A stretch of 64,000 nucleotides of DNA from contig CAYLKL010000004.1 of the NCBI GenBank assembly GCA_964384645.1, forward strand, positions 11,000-74,999, given 5' to 3'. The position numbers were made by a program, and so were the translations under genes. The notes under the pieces were generated by a model that was not told where the DNA came from, did not search any database, and worked only from the letters and a program-made list of their open reading frames with translations. Source of the stretch: DAORIO01 sp964384645. GTDB lineage: Bacteria; Patescibacteriota; Minisyncoccia; Phycocordibacterales; UBA9973. This document shows positions 1-6,481 of the stretch, one piece after another (within the stretch, counting starts at the first letter, position 1; every line of letters starts with the position of its first letter).

Positions 1-200
1 AGAGTTGGATGATTAAAACCTAGTTCTCGTACCGATATCCTAATTAAATCGCATTCTTTTTGAACAGGACTCAATTGAAAACTAGGACTATCATATATGC
101 TCTTTGAGTCAATTACACTGATACCTTTGTTTTCAAGTGCCAGCAAGAGTTCTTTTTTATTTCTATATGTACCAAGTACAATTCTTTTCCATACGTTCAT
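1..200 (-). CDS. Orphan protein, N-terminal part only (runs off the left edge)
   Basis: The start codon ATG is at 200-198 and the frame stays open to base 1, giving about 66 residues. The visible part reads W-K-R-I-V-L-G-T near the start and ends in a block with Q-K-E-C-D-L-I and S-V-R-E-L-G-F. From memory this resembles a recurrent Patescibacteria hypothetical family whose N-terminus has the pattern W-K-x-I-x-L-G-T ... F-x-x-S-x-x-E-x-D-L-V ... S-V-x-E-L-G-F; I could not check this by search. A canonical promoter (TTGACA, 17 bp, TATTAC on the minus strand) and a 35-nt leader precede it, as for other accessory genes here. No function can be assigned. Confidence 0.6.
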   Translation of the reverse strand, partial: MNVWKRIVLGTYRNKKELLLALENKGISVIDSKSIYDSPSFQLSPVQKECDLIRISVRELGFNHPT

Positions 201-234
201 TGATTAAGGTTTTTAGTTGTGAATATTTGTTTAA

Positions 235-285
235 GTAATAGCATTAAAATTACTACTTGTCAATAGAATTAGAGTGTGTTAAACT
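235..285. promoter_or_regulatory. Divergent promoters sharing one -35 region (rnpB and orphan gene)
   Basis: On the plus strand TTGTCA (257-262), a 17-bp spacer and TAAACT (280-285) place the RNase P RNA start near 292. On the minus strand TTGACA (263-258), 17 bp and TATTAC (240-235) serve the gene ending at 200. The two -35 hexamers overlap within the same seven bases, so the two transcripts should compete for polymerase. Confidence 0.65.
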
Positions 286-291
286 TTCTTC

Positions 292-741
292 AAGTACTAG
301 ATAGTTGCGCCAATTTATTGGTGAGGAAAGTCCGAACTGGCTACTTTAAATAGTAATAGTAATGGGTAACCCCCAGACAGTCCCTTTGCACAGGGCTGAG
401 AGGTGCGAGCAGAAACGCCGATGCCGAAAGGCTAGGGTTCCACAATTTATTGGGGAATAGTTCTATTGAAAAATAGAAATGAAACGGCTAAATCCTTACT
501 AACCAGCAAGGCCGTGCGCAAATTTTGTTCACCGCAAGTGATTACAAAATTTAGCGTCCCGAGTATTTCGAGGGATATCCTTCGACTCCGCTCAGGACGC
601 TCGATTTTGCGACACCTGCGGTGGGCAAAATACGGCGAGTGCCGCTTGAGGTGTTTGGTAACAAATATCCCAGATAAATGACTATCGTCCTTTGTTTTTT
701 ATGAAGGATACAGAATTCGGCTTATCAGTACGAAGTGCTTA
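292..741 (+). ncRNA. rnpB: RNase P RNA (M1 RNA)
   Basis: Catalytic RNA of ribonuclease P, which removes 5' leaders from pre-tRNAs. The two universal blocks are present: GAGGAAAGTCCG at 323-334 (5' strand of P4 and neighbours) and ACAGAATTCGGCTTAT at 710-725 near the 3' end. P1 can be closed by pairing AAGTACT (292-298) with AGTGCTT (734-740). The roughly 450-nt length is long for a bacterial A-type RNA; the extra length is in the middle (about 500-660), where a palindromic repeat has been incorporated. A promoter ends at 285 and a terminator follows directly. A 71-codon open frame across it is fortuitous. Boundaries come from the P1 pairing and may be off by a few bases. Confidence 0.93.
554..600 (+). 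repeat. Palindromic repeat inserted in the variable arm of rnpB
   Basis: The segment contains TCCTTCGACTCCGCTCAGGA (578-597), and GCGTCC (554-559) can pair with GGACGC (595-600). The same kind of sequence, in the form TCCTGAGCTTGCCGAAGGA, occurs at about 40088-40106, and a degraded version lies near 2689-2730. From memory this motif family is dispersed in many genomes. Its place inside a structural RNA, in what should be a peripheral helix, suggests it was tolerated as an extension arm. Confidence 0.55.
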
Positions 742-743
742 TG

Positions 744-778
744 AAAAAATCCCGTCTCAAACCGGGGTTTTTTCTTTT
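744..778 (+). terminator. rnpB intrinsic terminator
   Basis: An A-tract plus TCCCG (744-754) pairs with CGGGG plus a T-tract (763-773), giving a hairpin followed by TTTTTTCTTTT. Confidence 0.85.
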
Positions 779-780
779 CT

Positions 781-1000
781 AAATATATTGAGTAAATCGT
801 TCCAACTTTCGCGAGTTAAGAATATATTTTTAAAATCTTTTCGTCGTTCCTAACTTCAGCGAGTGAAGATATGTTCTTCTAAAACCTTGCGCAGGTTTTG
901 AAAGCAAGGTTTTTGCGTAGCAAAATTTCAAAATCGAGCAGAGCAAAAGCCCTCGCAGGAGGGCTTTATGCGTGTTTTAGAAGAACATGTCTGAGCGAGC
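781..1000. repeat. Non-coding stretch with tandem and inverted repeats
   Basis: No coding frame is credible here. Two related units start near 797 and 844; each has TCGTTCC, then a small hairpin (AACT/AGTT or CTTCA/TGAAG around a GCGAG loop), then a TATNTTNTTNTAAAA tail. The tail of the second unit (ATGTTCTTCTAAAAC, 871-885) is inverted at 974-988, enclosing about 90 bases that contain further hairpins, among them AAGCCCTC/GAGGGCTT (948-967). This could be one large structured RNA or a decayed mobile non-coding element. Confidence 0.55.
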
Positions 1001-1005
1001 CCTTA

Positions 1006-1033
1006 TTGACAATTGAGTCTTTTATGATATTAT
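1006..1033 (+). promoter_or_regulatory. Promoter of the 1080 gene
   Basis: TTGACA (1006-1011), a 16-bp spacer and TATTAT (1028-1033). The expected leader is about 40 nt and A-rich. Confidence 0.7.
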
Positions 1034-1079
1034 GCAAAGGAAACAAAACAAATAAATTCACCTTAAAAAATCTATAAAA

Positions 1080-2633
1080 ATGAAAAAACTTCTTATCATG
1101 TTAGTTGTTATTTCTTTGCCGTTTATCGGTAGAGGACAGCAACTCTTACCGTTATCAATTACCGGAGGTCAGCAATACGCAATTTCTAATACAAAAGTTG
1201 TCGTTAATCCCGGAGACTCCATGGCGTATATGGAATTCTGGTGTATTAATCAGAATTGCCAGCTGTCTGTTTTGGACACATCTTCCTTGCAGATTTTGTT
1301 TGGAGGAATCGTTTCAGATACAGTTCAGTTTTCAAATATTATTGAAATTCAGAACTTGAGTTCTCAGCCAGTGATTTATTATGTGCAAAGACTTTTGATC
1401 AATTTGATTACATTGGACACAATAGGAAACATTACAATACCGGTTACTATTTATCCTGATTTTAGTCCACCTTTGGTGAATTATATTTCAGCCGTAACTA
1501 CAACCGATTCAGTAACTGTAGTTTATTCAGTTGTTCCAAATGATACAAGTGCGCAATTAAAATTTTGGTTAAGAAATCAGGATTGTGCAATTGGAAATGC
1601 ATTTTCGCTTCCGATACAAACTGTTTCTGGATTTAATATTCAATACTTGCAGTACAAAATTCCAGTATCATTTCCTTGTGGTTATGAATTGGGAATAAGG
1701 CTTGAACTGACAAATAGTATTAATGTTGATACGACTGGGTTTGAATGTGCCACAACACTTTCTTGTGGAAGTCCTTATGTAACAACTTATGATTCTGTTA
1801 TTGCCACGACAACGACCGCAAATTTATTTGGTCGTGTTGAGACAATGAATCAGAATTGTTTAGTTGTTGATTCAGTGGCGTTGCCAAATCAATCGTATTT
1901 TGCCGGCACTTCGATAAATGTTGCAGGCTCACAAAGTACAAGTAACGCATTTACTCAAATTACAAATCTTTTGCCTGGTACTACGTATTGGTTCAAGCGA
2001 TGTGTTTTTGATAGTTCGGGTGTTTTGGCAAATTGCCAAGGTCCTGTTGTTGCTGTGACAGAGCAAATGCCAGTATTACTTGCGTTTGATATTCAAAATG
2101 CAATGACGACAAGTTCAACAACTGAGCAAATCGATGTTTTGCAAACAAGTGCAGTAAGTGGTGAATTTTGGTTGGAATTTGCAAGTAATTCAAATTTTAC
2201 AGGTGTTACGGCATCAGCTTTTCCTTGCGGAAATAACTCCAGTATGAATTTTACTGGTGGCCAAATTGTTATTTTGTATAATACTTGTTATTTGTCTTCA
2301 CCTTTGTACGGAAGTCAGAACTTTCAAAATGGTATGACTTATTGGGTAAGAGCAACAGGTAATAATCAAAATGGGGAAACTGCAACATCTCTTCCTTTCT
2401 CTTTTATTTTCAATTGGACTGTCGGCATAACAGAGATTATCAATCAATACAACGAACTCTCTATTTATGGAGATTACATTGGGTACATTGAGATCGCTGA
2501 TTTGTCAGGCAGAACTTTGATAAAAACAGTTAAGGATACTCCGGAAATGAAAATCGCTCATGATTTAAAACCTGGAATGTATGTTGTGTGTGGAAGTGGT
2601 ATCAAAGGGAAGAAGTTCTCAATTAATTTTTAG
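1080..2633 (+). CDS. Secreted beta-sandwich repeat protein with T9SS-like C-terminal domain
   Basis: A 517-residue protein with a signal peptide (residues 1-19, charged start, hydrophobic core, ending G-R-G-Q). The body is Ser/Thr/Val/Asn-rich and has fibronectin-like repeats, each with a V-x-A-T-T-T-T or T-T-x-S type start and a T-Y-W-F/V-R strand near the end (around 305 and 420). The last 75 residues have the pattern I-E-I-A-D-L-S-G-R-T-L, then L-K-P-G-M-Y-V-V, then K-K-F-S-I at the end, which matches the general form of Bacteroidota type IX secretion sorting domains. No type IX machinery is visible, and Patescibacteria lack an outer membrane, so the domain may be inherited by transfer and reused. 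Own promoter and terminator. Function unknown. Confidence 0.75.
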   Translation: MKKLLIMLVVISLPFIGRGQQLLPLSITGGQQYAISNTKVVVNPGDSMAYMEFWCINQNCQLSVLDTSSLQILFGGIVSDTVQFSNIIEIQNLSSQPVIYYVQRLLINLITLDTIGNITIPVTIYPDFSPPLVNYISAVTTTDSVTVVYSVVPNDTSAQLKFWLRNQDCAIGNAFSLPIQTVSGFNIQYLQYKIPVSFPCGYELGIRLELTNSINVDTTGFECATTLSCGSPYVTTYDSVIATTTTANLFGRVETMNQNCLVVDSVALPNQSYFAGTSINVAGSQSTSNAFTQITNLLPGTTYWFKRCVFDSSGVLANCQGPVVAVTEQMPVLLAFDIQNAMTTSSTTEQIDVLQTSAVSGEFWLEFASNSNFTGVTASAFPCGNNSSMNFTGGQIVILYNTCYLSSPLYGSQNFQNGMTYWVRATGNNQNGETATSLPFSFIFNWTVGITEIINQYNELSIYGDYIGYIEIADLSGRTLIKTVKDTPEMKIAHDLKPGMYVVCGSGIKGKKFSINF

Positions 2634-2652
2634 TTTTAATAGGTTTCTTTTC

Positions 2653-2684
2653 AAAAGTCCCAAGTTTACTTGGGGCTTTTTATA
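2653..2684 (+). terminator. Terminator after the 1080 gene
   Basis: AAAAGTCCCAAG pairs with CTTGGGGCTTTT, followed by a T-rich tail. Confidence 0.8.
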
Positions 2685-2766
2685 TACTTCGACCCTTCAA
2701 ATTCTTCAGGACAAGCAAGCTCAGTATAAGTGTCCCCTTATTCACCTTTTTTGTTATAATATTTTA

Positions 2767-3204
2767 ATGACCAAAAAGAAAAACATTTTTCAGCACATCA
2801 TTACTTTTTTTGATAAAGAAGAAGATTCTGTTCGTGGATATTTGAGCAAGCGTCCAATTGTTTATGCTTTGGTTGCAGGCATTGCTGTTGTTTTATTTTG
2901 GCGAGGAGTTTGGATGACAGCTGATATGTTTTCATTTCTTACGGGTCCAGTTTCAATAATAATTTCTACTATCATTATGCTTATCTCTGGTGTTTTTGTT
3001 TCTTATTTTGTTGGAGATATGATTATTATTTCAGGACTTACAAAAGACAAGAAGGTTATGGATAAAACTGCTGAAGAGATAGTAAAAGAAGAAGAAGTCA
3101 TCGATAGAATTGAAGAAAAAATTGATAATTTGGAAGAAAAAATAGAAGAATTCATAAAAGATCATAAAGATAAGCTTGACTTTCCGAATAAGCCTATGCT
3201 ATAA
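2767..3204 (+). CDS. Small membrane protein with C-terminal coiled coil
   Basis: A 145-residue protein. The start at 2767 is chosen because TATAAT lies at 2755-2760, six bases before this ATG; the frame is open further upstream but would begin before the promoter. Residues 1-28 are basic and cytoplasmic, two hydrophobic helices span about 29-47 and 54-80, and residues 95-140 are a Glu/Lys heptad-rich helix likely to form a coiled coil (V-I-D-R-I-E-E-K-I-D-N-L-E-E-K-I). I recognise no family. A scaffold or membrane-tethering role is conceivable but unproven. Confidence 0.75.
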   Translation: MTKKKNIFQHIITFFDKEEDSVRGYLSKRPIVYALVAGIAVVLFWRGVWMTADMFSFLTGPVSIIISTIIMLISGVFVSYFVGDMIIISGLTKDKKVMDKTAEEIVKEEEVIDRIEEKIDNLEEKIEEFIKDHKDKLDFPNKPML

Positions 3205-3205
3205 T
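3176..3205 (+). promoter_or_regulatory. Promoter of a candidate small RNA
   Basis: TTGACT (3176-3181), an 18-bp spacer and TATAAT (3200-3205). It overlaps the 3' end of the preceding gene. Confidence 0.65.
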
Positions 3206-3211
3206 CACCTC

Positions 3212-3286
3212 GTGAGCGAATAGTTTCATACTATTTAAAACACAAACATCGTGGGAAGGGCCGCCGCAAGGCGGCTTTTTCTTTTG
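3212..3286 (+). ncRNA. Candidate small RNA, about 75 nt
   Basis: A strong promoter is followed about 65 bases later by an intrinsic terminator (GCCGCC 3260-3265 with GGCGGC 3270-3275, then TTTTTCTTTT), with no open reading frame between. A second hairpin, AATAGT/ACTATT, lies near 3219-3235. No known RNA family is recognised; it is not a tRNA. Confidence 0.5.
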
Positions 3287-3337
3287 TAAGATGTTTTGGT
3301 GTTTTTCGTCTATATTGATATACTATATATAGTAAAG

Positions 3338-3425
3338 ACTGTATTGAGGATTATCGGCTGCGCTCACAAAACGATGTTTGTGGTGGGACGACACCCGATA
3401 ATCCTCTGTGCAGTTTTTTTATTTT
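3338..3425 (+). ncRNA. Candidate structured RNA or long terminator hairpin
   Basis: GAGGATTATCGG (3346-3357) pairs perfectly with CCGATAATCCTC (3395-3406), with an outer ACTG/CAGT pairing and an inner CACAAA/TTTGTG hairpin. A T-tract begins at 3414. A TATAGT-like -10 (3328-3333) stands just upstream. The rod shape recalls 6S-like RNAs, but at about 85 nt it is too short and no conserved features of 6S or SRP RNA are seen. Confidence 0.45.
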
Positions 3426-3426
3426 A

Positions 3427-3502
3427 TCCCGTAATTAATTTTGGTTTAGAAATAAATTGTGTGTCATTACACAAAACCAAAATTAATTACGGGATTTTTT
3501 TT
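3427..3502 (+). terminator. Very long 21-bp stem-loop with T-tract
   Basis: Bases 3427-3447 are the exact inverse complement of 3474-3494 (21 bp, ends TCCCGTAATT/AATTACGGGA), with a 26-nt loop and a run of T from 3495. The stem is longer than in ordinary terminators here. Confidence 0.6.
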
Positions 3503-3665
3503 ATATTCATATAATTTAAATTTTTTTATGAAAAAAATAAAATAAAATAAAAAATATTTTTTATTTTTATAAAATAAATTTTCAAAAAAATATTTTTTTA
3601 AAAAACTTTTCCACAGTTTTTTTATTTTTATTATTGCATGTGAGTCATATGTGTAAGATAATTTA
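3503..3665. other. Extremely AT-rich intergenic block
   Basis: About 100 bases are almost only A and T (3510-3610), followed by CTTTTCCACAG, one mismatch from a DnaA box. No gene is seen. It could be an easily melted or curved region; a replication origin is not supported, because there is no box cluster and no dnaA or dnaN nearby. Confidence 0.4.
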
Positions 3666-3755
3666 ATAGAAGTTGCAGTTTGTTGTGTTTAGAAATTTTT
3701 TAAAAGTTTTGTTAGGTCGGAAACTGCAAAATTAATAATTAGCCTCAAAAAAATT

Positions 3756-3842
3756 ATGGCAAAGAAAAAAGCAAAGAAGGCAGCAAAAAAAGCTGCTAAG
3801 AAATCTTCAAAGAAGAAGGTTGCAAAAAAGAAGAAGAGATAA
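3756..3842 (+). CDS. 28-residue lysine/alanine-rich basic protein (histone-tail-like)
   Basis: The start at 3756 opens a frame of 28 codons ending TAA at 3842: M-A-K-K-K-A-K-K-A-A-K-K-A-A-K-K-S-S and so on, with 17 lysines and one arginine. The composition resembles the KA-rich tails of histone-H1-like nucleoid proteins. It has its own leader, in which TTGCAGTTT (3673-3681) pairs with AAACTGCAA (3721-3729), and its own terminator, so it looks like a deliberate gene rather than chance. Likely a nucleic-acid-binding peptide; that is inference from charge alone. Confidence 0.6.
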   Translation: MAKKKAKKAAKKAAKKSSKKKVAKKKKR

Positions 3843-3864
3843 ATTTTTATCTCACTTACAAAAG

Positions 3865-3889
3865 AACTCTCCCTATCGGGAGTTTTTTT
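3865..3889 (+). terminator. Terminator after the small basic gene
   Basis: AACTCTCCC pairs with GGGAGTT, then a T7 run. Confidence 0.85.
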
Positions 3890-3972
3890 GTTTTTAAAAT
3901 TTATTATTTAATGAATAATTTATTATTTAATGCGTGTGCGCGGTTGTCGTATTCGTGGTAGAATCCCGAAAT

Positions 3973-6429
3973 ATGTCATTTTTTACAAGTATATTTGGTA
4001 GTGCTGATAAAAGCTTTATAAATAAAGCTCAAAAAACAGTAGAAAAAATAAATTCTTTTGAAGCAGGGCTAAAATTGCTTTCTGACGAAGAACTTAAGGT
4101 AAAAACACAAGAATTCAAAAAACGTCTCTCTGGCGGGGAATCTTTAGTTGATATTTTACCTGAAGCATATGCTTTAGTAAGAGAAGCTTCTGTTAGAACT
4201 TTGGGGCAACGTCATTATGATGTGCAAATGCTCGGAGGTATTGCGCTTTTTGAGCGAAAAATTGCAGAAATGCGAACTGGAGAAGGAAAAACTTTAGTTG
4301 GGACACTTCCAACATATCTTTTTGCATTGTCTGGTCGCGGAGTGCACGTTGTAACTGTTAATGACTATCTTTCAAAAAGAGACGCGTCTTGGATGGGGCA
4401 GATTTTTGATTTTCTTGGTCTTACTGTTGGTGTAATTAATTCTCAAACAACTTCTTATAAATATGACCCAACTCACAAAGAGTCAGACGCTGAGCGTGAT
4501 ATAGAGGGAGGCTTTAAGGTTGAATATGATTTTCTAAAACCGTGTTCTAGGGGAGAATCTTACAAGTGTGATATTACTTATGGAACAAATAATGAATTTG
4601 GTTTTGATTATTTGCGCGACAATCTTGCTCGTCGAGCAGAAGACATTGTTCAAAGAGAGCATTATTTTGCTCTTGTTGATGAAATAGACTCTATATTAAT
4701 AGACGAAGCTCGAACTCCACTTATTATTGCTGGAAATGCAGGGGAATCTCAGTCTTTTTATAAACAATTTGCAGGTGTCGCTAGATCTCTTATAGAAGGT
4801 GAAGATTATACAAAAGATGAAAAGCATCGCTCTATTGCAATGACTGATAAAGGAATAGAAAAAGCAGAAAAGATTTTAGGAATCGACAATATTTATTCCG
4901 AAAAAGGAGTTAAGTATGTTCATTTCTTGGAAACAGCTGTTAGAGCTAAGGCTTTATTCGTCAAAGACAAAGAATATGTAGTTCAAAATGGAGAAGTTGT
5001 AATCGTGGATACTTTTACAGGGCGACTTCAACCTGGGCGACGTTGGAACGAAGGACTTCATCAAGCTATTGAAGCAAAAGAAGGTGTAACCATAAAAGAA
5101 GAAACTAGAGCCATTGCTTCTATTACATATCAAAATTACTTTAAGTTTTATGAAAATCTTTCTGGTATGACTGGAACCGCAAAGACATCAGAAGAAGAGT
5201 TTCAAAAGGTTTATCGATTAGATGTTGTTTCTATTCCAACACACAGAACAATTCAAAGAATCGATCATAATGATCTAATATATAAAACTGAAAAAGGTAA
5301 ATTTATTGCGATTGCTAAAAAGGTTAAAGAATTAAATGAAAAAGGTCAGCCTGTTTTGTTGGGAACTGCTTCAGTTGAAAAAAATGAATTACTCTCTGCT
5401 TATTTGAAAAACGAAGGCGTAATGCATGAAGTTTTGAATGCAAAAAATCACGAAAGAGAAGGAGACATTATTGCTGATGCTGGAGGCAAAGGCTCTGTTG
5501 TTGTTGCAACAAACATGGCTGGTCGTGGAGTGGATATAAAACTTGGCGGAAAAAATGCAACAAAAGAGCAATCTGAAGAAATAAAATCTTTGGGAGGTCT
5601 ATTTGTTTTAGGTACTGAGCGTCACGAAGCACGAAGAATTGATAATCAGCTTAGAGGGCGTGCTGGACGACAAGGGGATCCGGGAGAAACTCAGTTTTTT
5701 GTATCACTCGATGATGACTTGATGAGAGTTTTTGGAGGAGATTCTGTAAAAAATATGCTCACAAAGCTTGGAATGCCAGAAGATCAACCAATTGAAAATA
5801 GATTTATTTCAAACTCACTAGAAAAAGCTCAAGCTAGAATTGAAGGTTTTAACTTTGATTCAAGAAAACATACTCTCGAATATGATAATGTTTTAAATCA
5901 ACAAAGAGAATCTATTTATAAAAGAAGAAGAACAATGCTCAAAAGTACAAACGAAGAAGTTTGTGAGTATTTGTTAGGGACATTTTCAGTAGAATCAGAT
6001 ACTGTTAGTAATTTGGAAAAGATTTTAAAATATCCAGAAGTTGTAAAGTCGTTACGTGCTGGAGTTTTGCAAATTACAGATATGTTGTGGATGGAGCATA
6101 TAGAATCAATGGATTATATGCGTTCTTCTGTGAATTTACGCTCTTTTGGCGGGCATGACCCTCTAATAGAGTACAAAAAAGAAGGACTTGGAATGTTTAA
6201 AAGCATGGAAGATAGATTTCATCACGAACTTCGAGCTGTTATAAATCAGTTGGCTGAGCTTGAGTCTAAAAACCAAATACAAAAAGTAGTAGAAGATGTT
6301 TCTAATCAGGCAGTTGAGCCAAAAAATGAAAATTTGAACAATTCAAAATTTGAAGGTGCTAATAGAAATGATCCATGTCCATGTGGAAGCGGAAAGAAAT
6401 TTAAAAAGTGTCACGGGGTCAACTTGTAA
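3973..6429 (+). CDS. secA: Preprotein translocase ATPase SecA
   Basis: ATP-driven motor that pushes preproteins through SecYEG at the inner face of the membrane. The protein has 818 residues from the chosen start; an upstream in-frame ATG at 3934 is rejected because TAGAAT (extended -10, TGG before it, 3959-3964) lies eight bases before 3973. Walker A is M-R-T-G-E-G-K-T (100-107), the DEVD-like box is D-E-I-D-S-I-L-I-D-E-A-R (236-247), and motif VI is Q-L-R-G-R-A-G-R-Q-G (559-568). The C-terminus carries the zinc-binding SEC-C motif with C802, C804, C813 and H814. Before T-Y-G-T-N-N-E-F-G-F-D-Y-L-R there is an extra segment of roughly 30 residues with two cysteines, unlike the usual bacterial protein. 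Confidence 0.98.
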   Translation: MSFFTSIFGSADKSFINKAQKTVEKINSFEAGLKLLSDEELKVKTQEFKKRLSGGESLVDILPEAYALVREASVRTLGQRHYDVQMLGGIALFERKIAEMRTGEGKTLVGTLPTYLFALSGRGVHVVTVNDYLSKRDASWMGQIFDFLGLTVGVINSQTTSYKYDPTHKESDAERDIEGGFKVEYDFLKPCSRGESYKCDITYGTNNEFGFDYLRDNLARRAEDIVQREHYFALVDEIDSILIDEARTPLIIAGNAGESQSFYKQFAGVARSLIEGEDYTKDEKHRSIAMTDKGIEKAEKILGIDNIYSEKGVKYVHFLETAVRAKALFVKDKEYVVQNGEVVIVDTFTGRLQPGRRWNEGLHQAIEAKEGVTIKEETRAIASITYQNYFKFYENLSGMTGTAKTSEEEFQKVYRLDVVSIPTHRTIQRIDHNDLIYKTEKGKFIAIAKKVKELNEKGQPVLLGTASVEKNELLSAYLKNEGVMHEVLNAKNHEREGDIIADAGGKGSVVVATNMAGRGVDIKLGGKNATKEQSEEIKSLGGLFVLGTERHEARRIDNQLRGRAGRQGDPGETQFFVSLDDDLMRVFGGDSVKNMLTKLGMPEDQPIENRFISNSLEKAQARIEGFNFDSRKHTLEYDNVLNQQRESIYKRRRTMLKSTNEEVCEYLLGTFSVESDTVSNLEKILKYPEVVKSLRAGVLQITDMLWMEHIESMDYMRSSVNLRSFGGHDPLIEYKKEGLGMFKSMEDRFHHELRAVINQLAELESKNQIQKVVEDVSNQAVEPKNENLNNSKFEGANRNDPCPCGSGKKFKKCHGVNL

Positions 6430-6481
6430 TCCACTAAATAAACAGCGTTTCGAAACTTACAGCGTGATATAATTTTTTATA

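Noticed and set aside
466..681. 71-codon open frame
   Set aside because: It lies wholly inside the RNase P RNA and its translation has no recognisable features.
1080..2633. Functional type IX secretion substrate
   Set aside because: The C-terminal domain looks right, but no T9SS component is visible and the host type lacks an outer membrane; only the resemblance is reported.
3338..3425. 6S RNA or SRP RNA
   Set aside because: The hairpin lacks the length and open central bubble of 6S RNA and the conserved apical motif of SRP RNA.
3296..3514. 72-codon open frame
   Set aside because: It runs through two strong hairpins with T-tracts; the hydrophobic translation follows from T-rich DNA.
3503..3665. 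Replication origin
   Set aside because: Only one imperfect DnaA box, no cluster, and neither dnaA nor dnaN nearby. AT richness alone is not enough.
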